From positions 4,608,782-4,672,781 of the forward strand of contig NC_064773.1 in NCBI RefSeq assembly GCF_011397635.1: 64,000 nt of DNA, read 5' to 3'. Positions 44,301 to 54,343 of this stretch are shown here, piece by piece. The stretch is from Epinephelus fuscoguttatus. Lineage: Eukaryota; Chordata; Actinopteri; Perciformes; Serranidae. Below the pieces are notes generated by a model. That model was not told where the DNA came from. It saw nothing but the letters and a program-made list of their open reading frames with translations, and did no database searches. The position numbers and the translations under genes were made by a program. Each line of letters opens with the position of its first letter. The stretch's first letter is position 1.

Positions 44301-46812
44301 GCAAACTCCACACAGAAGGGCTCCCCCACCCTGGAGTACCTTTTACACTGCCAGATTTTCTGCGAATGTTGGGCCGATTTGCCGGCAAGCTGCGAGCGGT
44401 TAGACACACAGAGCCAGATTGGCGAGTTGATCCGAGGTGCCCAATTTTCCGCCTCGTAGGGTAGACATATTGGTGGAACCCTTTTAGTTTAAACAGACCG
44501 AGGTGGCCTTCCACAACGGGAGGGGCTGTTGATGACTTGTGGGAGGAGCTGTTGATGACTTGTGGGAGGAGCTGTTGATGACGCTGCACGTGCGACCCAC
44601 TGGCGGTAGATGAACAGGAAACAGCTGATAGCAGGAATTAGCGAGCAGCTAGTAGCAAGAGGGAAACACAAACCTGACAGACACTGTAAAGATGAGCAAC
44701 TGGGGAGACAAGGAATTGTGCGCCCTCCTTGTCCTCGCAAACGAAGAGGCCATTAACCATCAGATGACGGGGACGGTGAAGGACGGGCCGACTTATGAGA
44801 GAATCGCCGAAGGACTGACCAGCCACGGCTTCCCTCCCACGTCACTGTTTACGTCACACGCTGAGCTACATGTTTTGTTACTTGCTCACGCCCCCCATTG
44901 CCCCGAAAAAGGCGCATTCTGCATAAACATATGAGCATATATATCTACTCAGGGATCATGTCCACAGAGTCCGCTGTGTTGCACTGCCATGTTTCTATAG
45001 TAGCCCAGAACAGAAAACCAAACACTGGGACTGGATAGGGACATTTGGTTTTTCGGGTTTCACGTTGGCCACCGTAGTTAGCAGCCCCTCTACGATAAGA
45101 TTTTTAAACGTGAACCTGCTTCATTCATCATTTCTGCCGAGACGCTGAGGATCGACTCTGTTTGGAAGAAACTGACTTTAAAGCTCAACAACTCAAGAAC
45201 TTTCTATATCTCTCTGTCTTCAGGTCGTTCACTTCAGCCTTCCTGTTCTCCATCGAGGTTCAGGTGACCATCGGCTTCGGAGGACGTATGATAACAGAGC
45301 AGTGTCCGACCGCCATCACCGTCCTCATCATGCAGAACATCATAGGACTCATCATCAATGCTGTCATGCTGGGTGAGACTCAGAGCCTGAGGGAGAGGTG
45401 GAGGAAGGATTCTGGTCTCTTACATTTGTCTGCCATGTTTCTGCTCTACGTTTGACGTTTTTCTGATTTTTCCACCTTTTTCCAACGACTAAGTTATCAA
45501 TGAGTTCTGGACGTTGGGCCAGGTCGGTCACACGTACCCTTTGTCTGTCCTCAGGTTGTATCTTCATGAAGACGGCTCAGTCAAACCGTCGAGCGGAGAC
45601 TCTGATCTTCAGCCGTCACGCCGTGATCGCCGTCAGAAACAACCGGCTGTGTTTCATGATTCGTATCGGAGACCTGAGGAAGAGCATGATTATTGGAGCC
45701 ACCGTCAGGTTACAGGTGTTTGTCCACTTTATTCCGTCCACTGAATTCAGATCCTTATGTGTATCACTGTACTAATACCTCACTGTAAAAACACTCTGTG
45801 TCGTGTATTGAACGGATGACTTTAGTAAAAGTATATAAGTATTAAAAGCATTGCAAAAAATGAATTAACTAACAGTTAATGGACTACACATCGTCTGCAG
45901 GTGGTGAGAAAGACGACCACACCAGAGGGCGAGGTGATCCCCATCCATCAGATCGACGTCCAGACGGAGAGCGCCGTGGCCAGCAACAGCCTGTTCCTCC
46001 TCGCCCCGCTCATCATCTGTCACGTCATCGACAAAAGCAGGTGCAGCAGCGGCAGATCCGCTCTGAGATGTGGATTCATTCACTGCTTTTATCTCATATT
46101 GTTTGGTATTTTATTTTATCGTCGTATGAAATGTAGCTGTGACTCCTCCCCCTTCTCTCAGCCCGCTGTACGACCTGTCGGCCATGGAGCTGCAGTGCAG
46201 CGACCTGGAGGTGATCGTCATCCTGGAGGGCGTCGTGGAGACGACAGGGATCACCACGCAGGCCCGGACCTCCTACGTCTCCGAGGAGATCCAGTGGGGT
46301 CACCGCTTCATCCCCATAGTGACGGAGGAGGAGGGCGTGTACTCTGTGGACTACTCCAAGTTCGGTAACACAGTCAAGGTGAGCGTTAAACGAACTGATC
46401 TTCACTCTGATTGGTTCACAGTGTCAGAACAAAGTAAAAAAATATGACTGACTGAGCTTTGGAAACCAATAGTCTGGATTAGTATGGATTATTGTCCTCC
46501 TGCTGGCGTGATAAAAATACAGATGTATTTAACTTAAATATTGTGTTGTGTTTCTCTCAGGTGGCGACGCCGCGCTGCAGCGCCAGAGAACTGGACGAGA
46601 AGCCGTCTATCTTAATCCAGACTCTCCAGAAGAGCGAGCTGTCGCACCAGAACTCGCTGAGGAAGCGTAACTCCATGCGACGCAACAACTCCATGCGTAA
46701 AGGTGCCGGGAGCAGCGGAGGTCTGCGCAGGAACAACTCCGGGCTCGCCACGCCTAAAGTCCAGTTCTTCACCCCCGGCGAGGGAGGCCAGAGCCTGAAC
46801 GCCGTCACCTGA
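41023..46812 (+). CDS. kcnj8: kcnj8, Kir6.1 pore subunit of the KATP channel (complete)
   Basis: Inward-rectifier K+ channel subunit; four Kir6.x plus four SUR form the plasma-membrane KATP channel. Coding exons 41023-41369, 45224-45372, 45555-45715, 45901-46040, 46162-46378 and 46561-46812 join in frame to 421 codons (recalled human length 424). Seen: N-terminus [13 protein letters not shown]1 [20 protein letters not shown], selectivity filter TIGFGGR, M2 [20 protein letters not shown], the cytoplasmic domain, and the tail [14 protein letters not shown] with an RKR-type ER-retention motif. The C-terminus matches Kir6.1, not Kir6.2. It lies downstream of abcc9 on the same strand. Mammalian KCNJ8 has two coding exons; here four extra short introns cut the second. 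Confidence 0.96.
42103..42672. mobile_element. hAT-like MITE in kcnj8 intron 1
   Basis: Left CAGGGGTGTAACGGTAC, right GTACCGTTACGGCCCTAG. Interior is AT-rich with GGTTCGGTAC repeats near the ends. The ends are typical of a fish hAT family; the 8-bp duplication is not clear. Confidence 0.65.
43577..43912. repeat. inverted-repeat element in kcnj8 intron 1
   Basis: About 45-bp arms: CTTTTATATCAGACAAGACA-AGG at the left against CCTTATCTTGTCTGATATAAAAG at the right. The interior (CTTCTTCAGAAG, GGGCGACCACGCC) has no clear ORF. Family not identified. Confidence 0.55.
44085..44330. mobile_element. RTE-type (Rex3-like) LINE 3' fragment, second copy
   Basis: CCTGGAGCCTATCCCAGCTG, GGTTCACCCTGGACAGGTC, AGTCACCAGTTAACCTGCAT, GGAGAACATGCAAACTCCAC. 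Reads through to the start of the Harbinger-like copy at 44337, so one inserted next to the other. Confidence 0.7.
44337..44935 (+). mobile_element. Harbinger-like non-autonomous element, copy 2
   Basis: Homologous to 24716-25388 but truncated at both ends. Contains a duplicated GTTGATGACTTGTGGGAGGA motif absent from copy 1 and a longer intact Myb-like ORF. Confidence 0.6.
44692..44934 (+). pseudogene. Myb/SANT-like (trihelix) exon of a Harbinger transposon
   Basis: [20 protein letters not shown], then [20 protein letters not shown] and GLTSHGF. The pattern W-x-D-x-E-x-x-A-L-L and Y-x-x-I-A-x-x-L is the Myb/SANT-like DNA-binding domain encoded by the second gene of Harbinger elements. Coding similarity ends after GLTSHGF; the remainder is probably intron or junk. 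Confidence 0.6.
45224..45372 (+). CDS. kcnj8: kcnj8 coding exon 2, pore helix, filter and M2
   Basis: [49 protein letters not shown]. Contains the K+ selectivity filter. Donor gtgaga after one base of Gly. In mammals this exon continues to the stop. Confidence 0.96.
45555..45715 (+). CDS. kcnj8: kcnj8 coding exon 3
   Basis: [54 protein letters not shown]. Start of the cytoplasmic beta-sandwich; includes residues of the PIP2/ATP region (K-T-A-Q, R-R-A-E-T). Flanking introns are 182 and 185 bases. Confidence 0.95.
45901..46040 (+). CDS. kcnj8: kcnj8 coding exon 4
   Basis: [46 protein letters not shown]. Cytoplasmic domain. Acceptor ctgcag, donor gtgcag; the downstream intron is only 121 bases. 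Confidence 0.94.
46162..46378 (+). CDS. kcnj8: kcnj8 coding exon 5
   Basis: [72 protein letters not shown]. Very conserved Kir6 cytoplasmic core; E-x-I-x-W-G-x-R-F intact. Confidence 0.96.
46561..46812 (+). CDS. kcnj8: kcnj8 coding exon 6 and stop
   Basis: [76 protein letters not shown] and a short tail to TGA. Kir6.1-specific C-terminus with repeated R-R-N-N-S motifs and a likely PKA-type RKRNS site. Confidence 0.96.
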   Translation: MATPRCSARELDEKPSILIQTLQKSELSHQNSLRKRNSMRRNNSMRKGAGSSGGLRRNNSGLATPKVQFFTPGEGGQSLNAVT

Positions 46813-47237
46813 CATGAGGCCTGCCTCCTGCTGGCTGCCCTGCTCCTCCTGGTGGGACGGAGGATTGTGGGTGTTGGCGTTTCTCCTGCTCTGATGGGAC
46901 TCATTCTCTGTCTGTTTCCTGCCTTATCTAGACTCCCAGCACTGTAACTGCTAACATTGCCCCATGTTAACGTGCGTGGAGTAATCTTAATCCTGTTAAC
47001 GGTCCATTTCTCTGCACTGAGAGCCTCCACAAACCAATCAGTCTCTTCTCTTCATTATCACTGACGCAATAATTACAAACTCGGGGCCTTTACGCCTGTT
47101 CTACCGTTCTGGGGGAGATTCATTTTCTCATTAATTAAAGTCACAGTTTATCGGCTAGTCGTGGTGACGAGTGACAACCAATCACTGTACTGTACATGTG
47201 TGTGTTTCACCTTGTTTTGTCTCGTGTGTTGTTTGAG

Positions 47238-47243
47238 AATAAA
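47238..47243 (+). terminator. probable kcnj8 poly(A) signal
   Basis: AATAAA 426 bases after the stop, followed by TG/TCA-rich sequence. First canonical hexamer after the stop. Confidence 0.6.
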
Positions 47244-47682
47244 TGCACTCACATCATCTGAACATGGCCTCAATATCTTAAGTGCTCAAATTATTGTTGA
47301 GTAGTTTACAAAGGTGTGGACTCGAGTCACGTTAGACTGGACATAATCAAAGAAAACTTGCAACTCAGCTTTGACTTTATCACCAATGACTCGTTACGTC
47401 ACTTGGACTTGAGCCTTTTGACTTGAAAATTCTTGATATCTTCCCACAAAAATTAAAAAGTAGGTCATTTACAAAGTGTGCCACGTATGAATTTCTCTGT
47501 ATTTTTTTAATCGGCCAACGTTAACATGTCTCATCTGCAGCAAGTTGCACTTTGTTTGACTCAATCCAACAACATCCAGTCAAGCTGCGGGAGAGAAACA
47601 TGACGAGTAAATTCCTGCAGTAACAATTTCCCTCCTTTTTTCCATGTTGATCCTGGATAGATTTGGTTAGGTTTATCCAGGA

Positions 47683-47706
47683 CCATCATCATCATCATCA
47701 TCATCA
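47683..47706. repeat. (ATC)n microsatellite
   Basis: Eight tandem ATC units. Confidence 0.9.
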
Positions 47707-47867
47707 CACTGATTCTGGATAATTTGTTAATGTTGACATCAACATAGCAAAAATGTCCCTGGATCAAACAAATTATGCAGGACGAAGATGATAGTTTTCA
47801 ATAGGTTATTAAAAAGGAAGGAAAATGTCTTTGTCATTCGTAAAATAACATTATCTTTACTCCTAAT

Positions 47868-48524
47868 CAGGGCGTAACTTTTTACCTCATCTGCCACTGG
47901 ATAGTGACCTCCAAAAATTTACCGGCCAAACATATTTTTCACCAGCCAAATAAAAAAATCGTGCCTTGTTTGACTAAAAATAATTAACTTACGTTTTTCG
48001 TATGAAAATCCAACTTTAGGAAAATCCAACCCTGTCCTCCATGTTTCTTTGGCGTGCTTGCGGCAAAGGCGGCAGCTCATCGTGTTGGTGTGGGGGTCGT
48101 AGGTCAGCCATGACCACGGCTGGCCAGCGTTGTCTAGTTTCCATTTTTCAATAAAATGCCGTGCGACATTTGTACTCCATTTAACTGTCTGTTCTTCCTG
48201 TCCAAATCCAACATGTTCAACTTCGTTTTTCCTCTTCTGGTGGTGGCTTCACGGCAGAAATGTGTCGCCACATCTTGCTCAGAAGTTACCGTAGAATGCC
48301 CAGGGCTCCGGTAGCTGATGTCATGCGTTCCCGGCACACGTACAATAAGCCACAAAGGTCAAAATGGTCTGACACAGCTGGCAGAAATGGTCAAAGCACA
48401 TAAAAAACCCACATGCAATTCAAAATTTTCCATCAGCCACTGGCGGGTGTGTGTTTTTGTTTTACATGCCAAACTCAATTTTAACCCGCCATTGGCGCTT
48501 GGCGGGTGTTAATTTTACGCCCTG
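47868..48524. mobile_element. hAT element with perfect 8-bp target duplication
   Basis: Ends CAGGGCGTAACTTTT... and ...AATTTTACGCCCTG; CTCCTAAT occurs at 47860-47867 and again at 48525-48532. 657 bp. Carries a TTF-type zinc-finger exon on the - strand. Confidence 0.9.
47990..48210 (-). pseudogene. TTF-type zinc-finger exon of a hAT transposase
   Basis: Read on the - strand: EQTVKWSTNVARHFIEKWKL, DNAGQPWSWLTYDPHTNTMS, CRLCRKHAKETWRTGLDF. The layout W-L-x-Y-D-x(6)-M-x-C-x-x-C is the TTF-type finger found at the start of some hAT transposases. No catalytic domain. Confidence 0.65.
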
Positions 48525-49016
48525 CTCCTAATGTTTGTGAACAATATTCTAGCCTTTGGCAAGTTCACTCGTTAGCATAGCCTCCCTAGTTAGCAAGCTA
48601 ACTCAAACCCTGCGCTAGCTTAGAAGGTTTTTGTTCGTTACTATGGATTTTGTTCGATTGTACTCACTTCAATTTACAGAAGAAGCACATGCTGTGATCC
48701 ATTTACGTTGCTATGAGCGGTGAGACTCAAGATGGTGCCGTAAAATGTCGTAACTTCCTGTTTAAATTGGCGATATGCGTCCCTGTTTGTACCATTTATG
48801 ACCTTAACGTAAACAAAGATGGATGCCTCCAAGAAAGTGGTCGTCGCTATTGCAGTAGCGGAGCCTTTATTATTAGCAACACTGCTAGCTACTTTCACCA
48901 ACACCAATGGATAAACAACACATACACGACATTCCACGCACAACAACACATCATAAAGCATTTAGTGGGGACTCAAATTTGCTAAACAGTAAAAATAATA
49001 GTAAAGAGCAGAGCCA

Positions 49017-49840
49017 CAGGGTACAGGCTTACCAAACGTCCTCTTTTGCCCGGACATGTCCACTTTTCACGTCACGTCGAGTGAGAGTGCGGCACGGGCC
49101 GCATATTTCTGTCCGAACCTGAACCGAGTCCGACATTATTTAATGACCAAAGCACTGAGTTTGTCACACAGTTGTTACGGTTACAGGCTATTTAACAGGT
49201 CGGGCGTGCTCAGTTGAGAGGGAGACCTCCGTGTTCGAGACGGGAGCGGGAGGTGGGAGGTCCGACGGTTCTAGCGAGGGGAGAGGGAGAAATCAAACAA
49301 AATAAGATAAAATAGGAAAAACCTGTCTCCCTCTTTTATTTTATTTTCAGCGTTTAATCAAGGCGGAGGCGGGCGGCGGGAGGTCCGAGACTTCCAGAGA
49401 GGGGAGAGGTAGAAGCAAACAGCCAGTGTGTGTCTGTGTGTGTTATGTTCAGGTGTTGTCACGTAAATAACAGTGCCCAAGCAATAAACAGGACAGACAA
49501 TAGGATTTTATTTATTTTTACACTACATTTTCACTGAAAGCTGACCGAATCCGACCCGAGCCCGAATACAATTTATAGCCGACCGACCTGTCGGGTACCG
49601 TCGGGCTCGGATCGCCACACTCTAGTGTGTGTATGTGTCCCCTATTGGGACCTATCTGAATTTCTGTCTTTGAGAGATATTATTTTGTAATATAACTGAA
49701 TTTTCTATCCATACATATAAATTTTAAATATATAAAAACGATAAGGCATCTTTGAGTAAACTGCGAGTATCATTTAAGTAGGCTATGTCGTGGCCGGCCG
49801 AGTGTCCTCTTTTTTGGAAATCAAAATATGGTCACCCTAA
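49017..49840. mobile_element. hAT-like element with nested MITE
   Basis: Left CAGGGTACAGGCTTACCAAA and CGTCCTCTTTT, right AAAAGAGGACACTCGG complement and GGTCACCCTAA. The ends are imperfectly complementary. The element at 49084-49624 lies inside. Confidence 0.45.
49084..49624. mobile_element. GC-rich MITE nested in hAT-like element
   Basis: Left AGAGTGCGGCACGGGCCGC, right GGCTCGGATCGCCACACTCT. Interior has two GGTCCGA-GGCGGGAGG-like copies. No ORF. Confidence 0.5.
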
Positions 49841-50592
49841 CAGAGTAAATATAGGGTGCAGCCATCAGTCTTACGAAACTCGTAGTCCTCTGAGTTCATA
49901 CGAGACCACTACTGGTAGCACCACCTCAAAGAGGCGTGTCATGACGTGTCCCTGCGTAATTTTGCGAAGCTTCCTGTTCTTTTAACCGTCTGACTAGCGG
50001 TAAGATCTATATGGAACGGACCATTAGCTCTGAAGACGCACAAAGGAATTTTGAAAAAAGCACAGTTGCAGCACACTGATGATGTCATTGCAATGTTGGT
50101 TCAGGAATGCAATCTGGGATGTTGATCCAGGAGCATATCCTACTTGGTAAAATCACATCGTGCATGTTGAACAAGGAAATTTGGTGATACAAACTCAAAA
50201 TCAGATGTTAGCTGCCTGGTCACTTGTGATCCAGTGGACCCCTTTAAAGAAACACTTCTGCTTCATAAAATTAACCCAACACGTGGCGAGTAATTAAAAT
50301 ACACATTACAAATTTTGGAGGGTGAAGCGTTCCTTTAAGTGAGACTCAGCCCAGCTGATGAAACTCAACCCGTGTCATGTGAGAAACCAGGAAGCAAGCT
50401 CACTGTTGTTCTTCCTTCCTTATAATGCACTGAGTGATAGACGACAGCTTTAACTGTCACACCATATGGCTACATTCCAGCAGGACATACTGGGAATACT
50501 GGTTCTGGTAACAAACTGGACTCGCTGCTAATGGTACACACGAAAGACAAGCTGTAGGAGCAGGCTGCCAGAAGTGAAACTAACTTCACAAC

Positions 50593-51976
50593 ATGACTTC
50601 CAGGTTAGAGCAGGATCTCTCATGTCCTGTCTGCCATGACATTTTTAAAGATCCAGTCATCCTGTCATGCAGCCACAGCTTCTGCGCAGACTGTCTGCAG
50701 ACATACTGGACTGACGGCCAAATCTCTGAGTGTCCAGTCTGTAAAAGGAGGTCGTCAAAGGACATACCTCCTTGTCACCTGGCGTTGAAGAGCCAGTGTG
50801 AGGCCTTCCTGCAGGACAGAGCTTCAGCTGCAGGGTCCGAGCCCGTCTGCACTCTGCACTCTGTGAAGCTCAGCCTCTTCTGTGTGGATGATCAGCAGCT
50901 GGTGTGCAGCGTCTGCAGAGACGCAGACACACACGGCAACCGCAGATTTGAACCTGTTGACGTAGCTGCGCAGAAACAGAAGAAGAAACTTCAGGATTCT
51001 TTAAAGCCCCTGCAAAGCAAACTGAGGCTTATTCATCAGGTGAAAGGAAGCTGCGATCAAACTGCAGAGCACATTAAGATCCAGACAGAGAGCACAGTGA
51101 GGAGGATAAAGGAAGAGTTCAAGAAGCTGCACCAGTTTCTTGAAGAGGAAGAGGAAGCCCGGATGGCTGCACTGAGGGAGGAGGAGGAGCAGAAGAGTCA
51201 GGTGATGAAGGAGAAGGTTGCAGCTCTGAGCAGAGAGATAGCAGCTCTTTCAGAAACAGTCAGAGCCACAGAGAAGGAGCTGAGAGCTGAAGACGTCTTG
51301 TTCCTGCAGAACTACAAGGCTGCAGCGCCCCCTGCCTGATGATCTAGAGCTGCACTCAGGAGTTCTGATAGACGAGGCCAAACATTTAGGCAACCTGAGC
51401 TTCAACGTCTGGAGCAAGATGAAGGACGTTGTTTCCTACAGTCCTGTGATTCTGGATCCAAACACGGCTCACCCGGACCTCATCATGTCTGACGATCTGA
51501 CCAGTGTGAGACATGGAGAGAGAAGGCAGCAGCTTCCTGACAACCCAGAGAGGATCGACCACTTCATCTCTGTCGTCGGCTCCGAGGGTTTTAACTCAGG
51601 GTGTCACAGCTGGGAGGTGGAGGTCGGAGACAGCACAGCCTTCGTACTGGGCATGTTAACAGAGTCCATCCAGAGGAAAGGAATCATATGCGCCGGGCTG
51701 TGGAGGCTGATGTTCTGCGGCGGTGAATACAAAGTGCTGTCGCCGTCAGACACAGGGTCTGAGGTGGCAGTTACACAGCACCCAAAGAGGATTCGAGTGC
51801 ACCTGGACTGGGAGAGAGGACTGCTGTTGTTTTCTGATCCTGACACCAACACACACATACACACCTTCACACACACGTTCACTGACAGGCTGTTTCCGTA
51901 CATCAGCACCTGGAGTGAGGTCCCGATAAAGATTGTAGCTACGCAGGTCTCTGTTAGGGTGGAGCAGCAAGGTTAG
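50593..51976 (+). pseudogene. intronless TRIM/RBCC-B30.2 gene, frameshifted
   Basis: Resembles the fish TRIM35 / zinc-binding protein A33-like group (E3 ubiquitin ligases). Frame 1 (50593-51339) encodes a C3HC4 RING (CPVCHDIFKDP..CSHSFCADC..CPVCKRR), a B-box (CTLHSVKLSLFC..CSVC) and a coiled coil ending LFLQNYKAAAPPA-stop. The PRY-SPRY domain continues in another frame from about 51326 (RPLPDDLELHSG) through LDPNTAHPDL and VHLDWERGLLLFSD to the stop at 51976. Family members have about six residues between NYKAA and RPL, so a deletion of about 17-20 bases shifted the frame. No introns, suggesting a retrocopy, though some fish TRIMs are intronless. Without a sequencing error, only a RING-B-box-coiled-coil product would be made. 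Confidence 0.85.
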
Positions 51977-52406
51977 AGATGCTGCTGCTGCTGATGTCAT
52001 ATGTGTATACAAGCCACTGGTTTCTTTAAACTTGCAATAAGTTGGTAACACAGGTAAACAAAAAAACAAGTCGTTCCCTCAGTCATTATCAATTAACCTC
52101 TTATTATCTAAGGCTTAGCTACTCTATCACATGTGATTGGGACTAACCCAAGAACTGACCATTAACTAAAGAAACAGGCTGTGAGCACAAACTTACATCA
52201 CATCCGTAGCCTGACGTGCACCTCCCCAGAAATGTAACTACTCATCGCGGTGACGCAGACCTCCTGTCTGTCTCTGTAAGCTGAAACCATTTCCCTCAGT
52301 GGAAACAAAGCTTTTATTTACTTTAATTTCACAGATAAGAAACAATAAATTGTGAAGACAGTAAAGCCTCCACTAAAATAACATTTTAAGTCTTGTGTGT
52401 GATTTA
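51977..52406. other. TRIM pseudogene 3' flank
   Basis: No canonical AATAAA within 300 bases. Nothing else recognised. Confidence 0.35.
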
Positions 52407-52790
52407 TCCTGGCTTCATATGAGCAGAGGAAATCTCTGCTAGTCGCTAGGCTAATGTATACAATGTAAAATGTCAAGCCTTGTGCTAATAACGTTAGCAT
52501 GTTGTATTTGTTTGGAAAACGTGTTTAGTGTAAGACAGTTGTTTTGTCAGTTAACCTTGTGAGCTGTAATGGAGCCGAATTTTGTAACGTTACCTTTGTT
52601 AAATGTTGCTGTTGTCCCTGGCTTCATATGAGTAGAGGAAAAGTCTGCTAGCTCCTAGGCTAATTTATGCAATGTAAAATGCCATAGGCTTGTGCTAATA
52701 ATGTTAGCATGTTGTATTTGTGGGGAAAATGTGTCCAGATAAAGACAAGTGTTTGTCTGTGAATGCTGCAAGTTATAGTGAAGCTGATTT
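52407..52790 (+). repeat. two tandem diverged copies of a ~190-bp unit
   Basis: CTGGCTTCATATGAG, TCTGCTAG, CTAGGCTAAT and CTTGTGCTAATAA-GTTAGCATGTTG recur at 52409 and 52619, 210 bases apart, with many substitutions. Non-coding. Confidence 0.75.
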
Positions 52791-53288
52791 GAAATTGTCT
52801 CTATTAAGCCATATTTAATGTGTGTTTAATGTGTTTAACACATGTAACAGAGAACATATAATTGTTTTTATTTTACACTCATTTATCAAGTTAGTCGACA
52901 ATAAAACAGTTTTTAGCGTCATAGTATTTGTAAACTTGATATCATTATTATGATGTAGTAGTTGTACAGTGAATTCAGTTTCATGTATTTTATCTGTTTT
53001 ACACGGGGCAGTGAGTGAATCGATGGACAGAAAAGACACCAACTAACTGATGCAGAATTAGTGTCCGTGGCCATCTTAGAAAGAATTAGGGTGAGTAAAA
53101 CAGCATCTTTGAAAACTTCAGGGAGCATGAATGCTCTCTAAAACTTGATCAACATAAAGAACAGAAAATGTATTATAATAATAAATCAGACTTATGCTTC
53201 ACAGCCCTGCAACCCTTCATAGTAGGCTCTATTTAATACAAAAAAAGAAGATCTAATTGGGTACTTTGACTTTCAAGATTATTTTTTT

Positions 53289-53412
53289 GGGCTTTTTGCC
53301 TTTAATATACAGGACAGTGTGAAATGGGGAGACAGAGAGAGTGGGGGGACGACACGCAGCAAAGGGCATCACCTCTACACATGGGGCGCCACCACCATCC
53401 ACCAAGCTACCA
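53289..53412 (-). mobile_element. tRNA-derived SINE-like copy, reverse orientation
   Basis: Complement of the element at 53742-53918: GGGCTTTTTGCCTTTAATA, GAAATGGGGAGACAGAGAG, GCAGCAAAGGGC, ATGGGGCGCC. Part of the B-box region is deleted. Confidence 0.65.
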
Positions 53413-53464
53413 ACTCCCCTAAAACTGTACATTTAATTCTTCTGACAAATTAAAATTAAATTAT

Positions 53465-54115
53465 TTAAAATAGAAAGAAATGCTTGAATTTTTGTCTTCT
53501 TTGGATTTTGTGATATTGGCTCTTGGTTTATTTATTTATTTAATTCAATTTTTAAAATCTAGTTCTATTTATTTAAAAAAAAAATTCTTTTATTTATTTT
53601 ATTTATTTATTTATTTTAAATCTTATTCTATTTTTTTTAGAATATATTTGTTTTATATATTTTATTTTAACCTATTTATTTATTTATTTTATTTAATTTT
53701 TTAATCTTATTCTATTTCATTTTTAAAAAAAAAAATATTTTGGGGGCGTCAGTAGTGTAGTGGACAGTGCCGGCGCCCCATGTACAGAGGCATCGCCTCG
53801 CAGCAGCGGCCGCGGATTCGAATCCGGCTCGTGGCCCTTTGCTGCATGTCAGTCCCCACTCTCTCTCTCTGTGTCCCCATTTCACTCTCTGTCCTGTCAA
53901 TAAAGGCAAAAAGCCCTTAAAAAATTGTTTTATCCATTTAATTTAAAATCTTATTCTATTTTTTTTTTTTAAATATATTTTGTTTTGTTTTATCTATTTA
54001 TTTAAATTTTTAAATCTTATTCTATTTTATTTAAAAATATGTAATAATTGTTTAATTTAATTTAATTTAATTTATTAATTTAATTTAATTTTTTAAATCT
54101 TGTTTTATTTTTTCA
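53465..54115. repeat. AT-rich (TTTA)n-like low-complexity tract
   Basis: Long runs of ATTTATTTATTT, TTTAATTTAATT and T/A homopolymers on both sides of the SINE at 53742-53918. Ends less than 100 bases before the echdc3 start codon. Confidence 0.9.
53742..53918 (+). mobile_element. tRNA-derived SINE with pol III B box
   Basis: Starts GGGGGCGTCAGTAGTGTAGTGG (A-box-like TAGTGTAGTGG), B box GATTCGAATCC at 53815-53825, then a CT-rich body CCCACTCTCTCTCTCTGTG and the tail TCAATAAAGGCAAAAAGCCC. The B box departs from the consensus GGTTCGANTCC at one base. Confidence 0.75.
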
Positions 54116-54206
54116 GGCTCTTGGTCTATTCTTACGCTGCCCTACGTGCCTTCAACGTCATCGCACCCGGAAGTGACAGTCGGAAGGTGAAGCGGTGAGG
54201 GTAAAC

Positions 54207-54343
54207 ATGGCTCGCAGTTTGCTGTGCAGAGCTGTCGGTGTGTTTGAGCTCAGCAGGACTTCAGCTCTGCTCACACGGACCCGGTTTTACTCTCAGACTG
54301 AACCGGAGCCGCTGACGGTGAGACAGCAAGACAACGGAATAAG
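54207..54343 (+). CDS. echdc3: echdc3 exon 1 with mitochondrial presequence
   Basis: MARSLLCRAVGVFELSRTSA, LLTRTRFYSQTEPEPLTVRQ, QDNGI. ATG at 54207 follows GTAAAC. The presequence is Arg- and Ser-rich with no acid until Glu14, and RFYSQ resembles a processing site. Ends ATA-AG before gtgcag. Confidence 0.88.

Noticed and set aside
41023..46812. kcnj11 (Kir6.2) as the identity of the channel gene
   Set aside because: The C-terminal tail [17 protein letters not shown] and the R-R-N-N-S repeats are Kir6.1-specific.
46557..47030. 157-codon - strand open frame over the kcnj8 last exon and 3' UTR
   Set aside because: Antisense shadow of coding sequence; Arg/Ser/Pro-rich without any motif.
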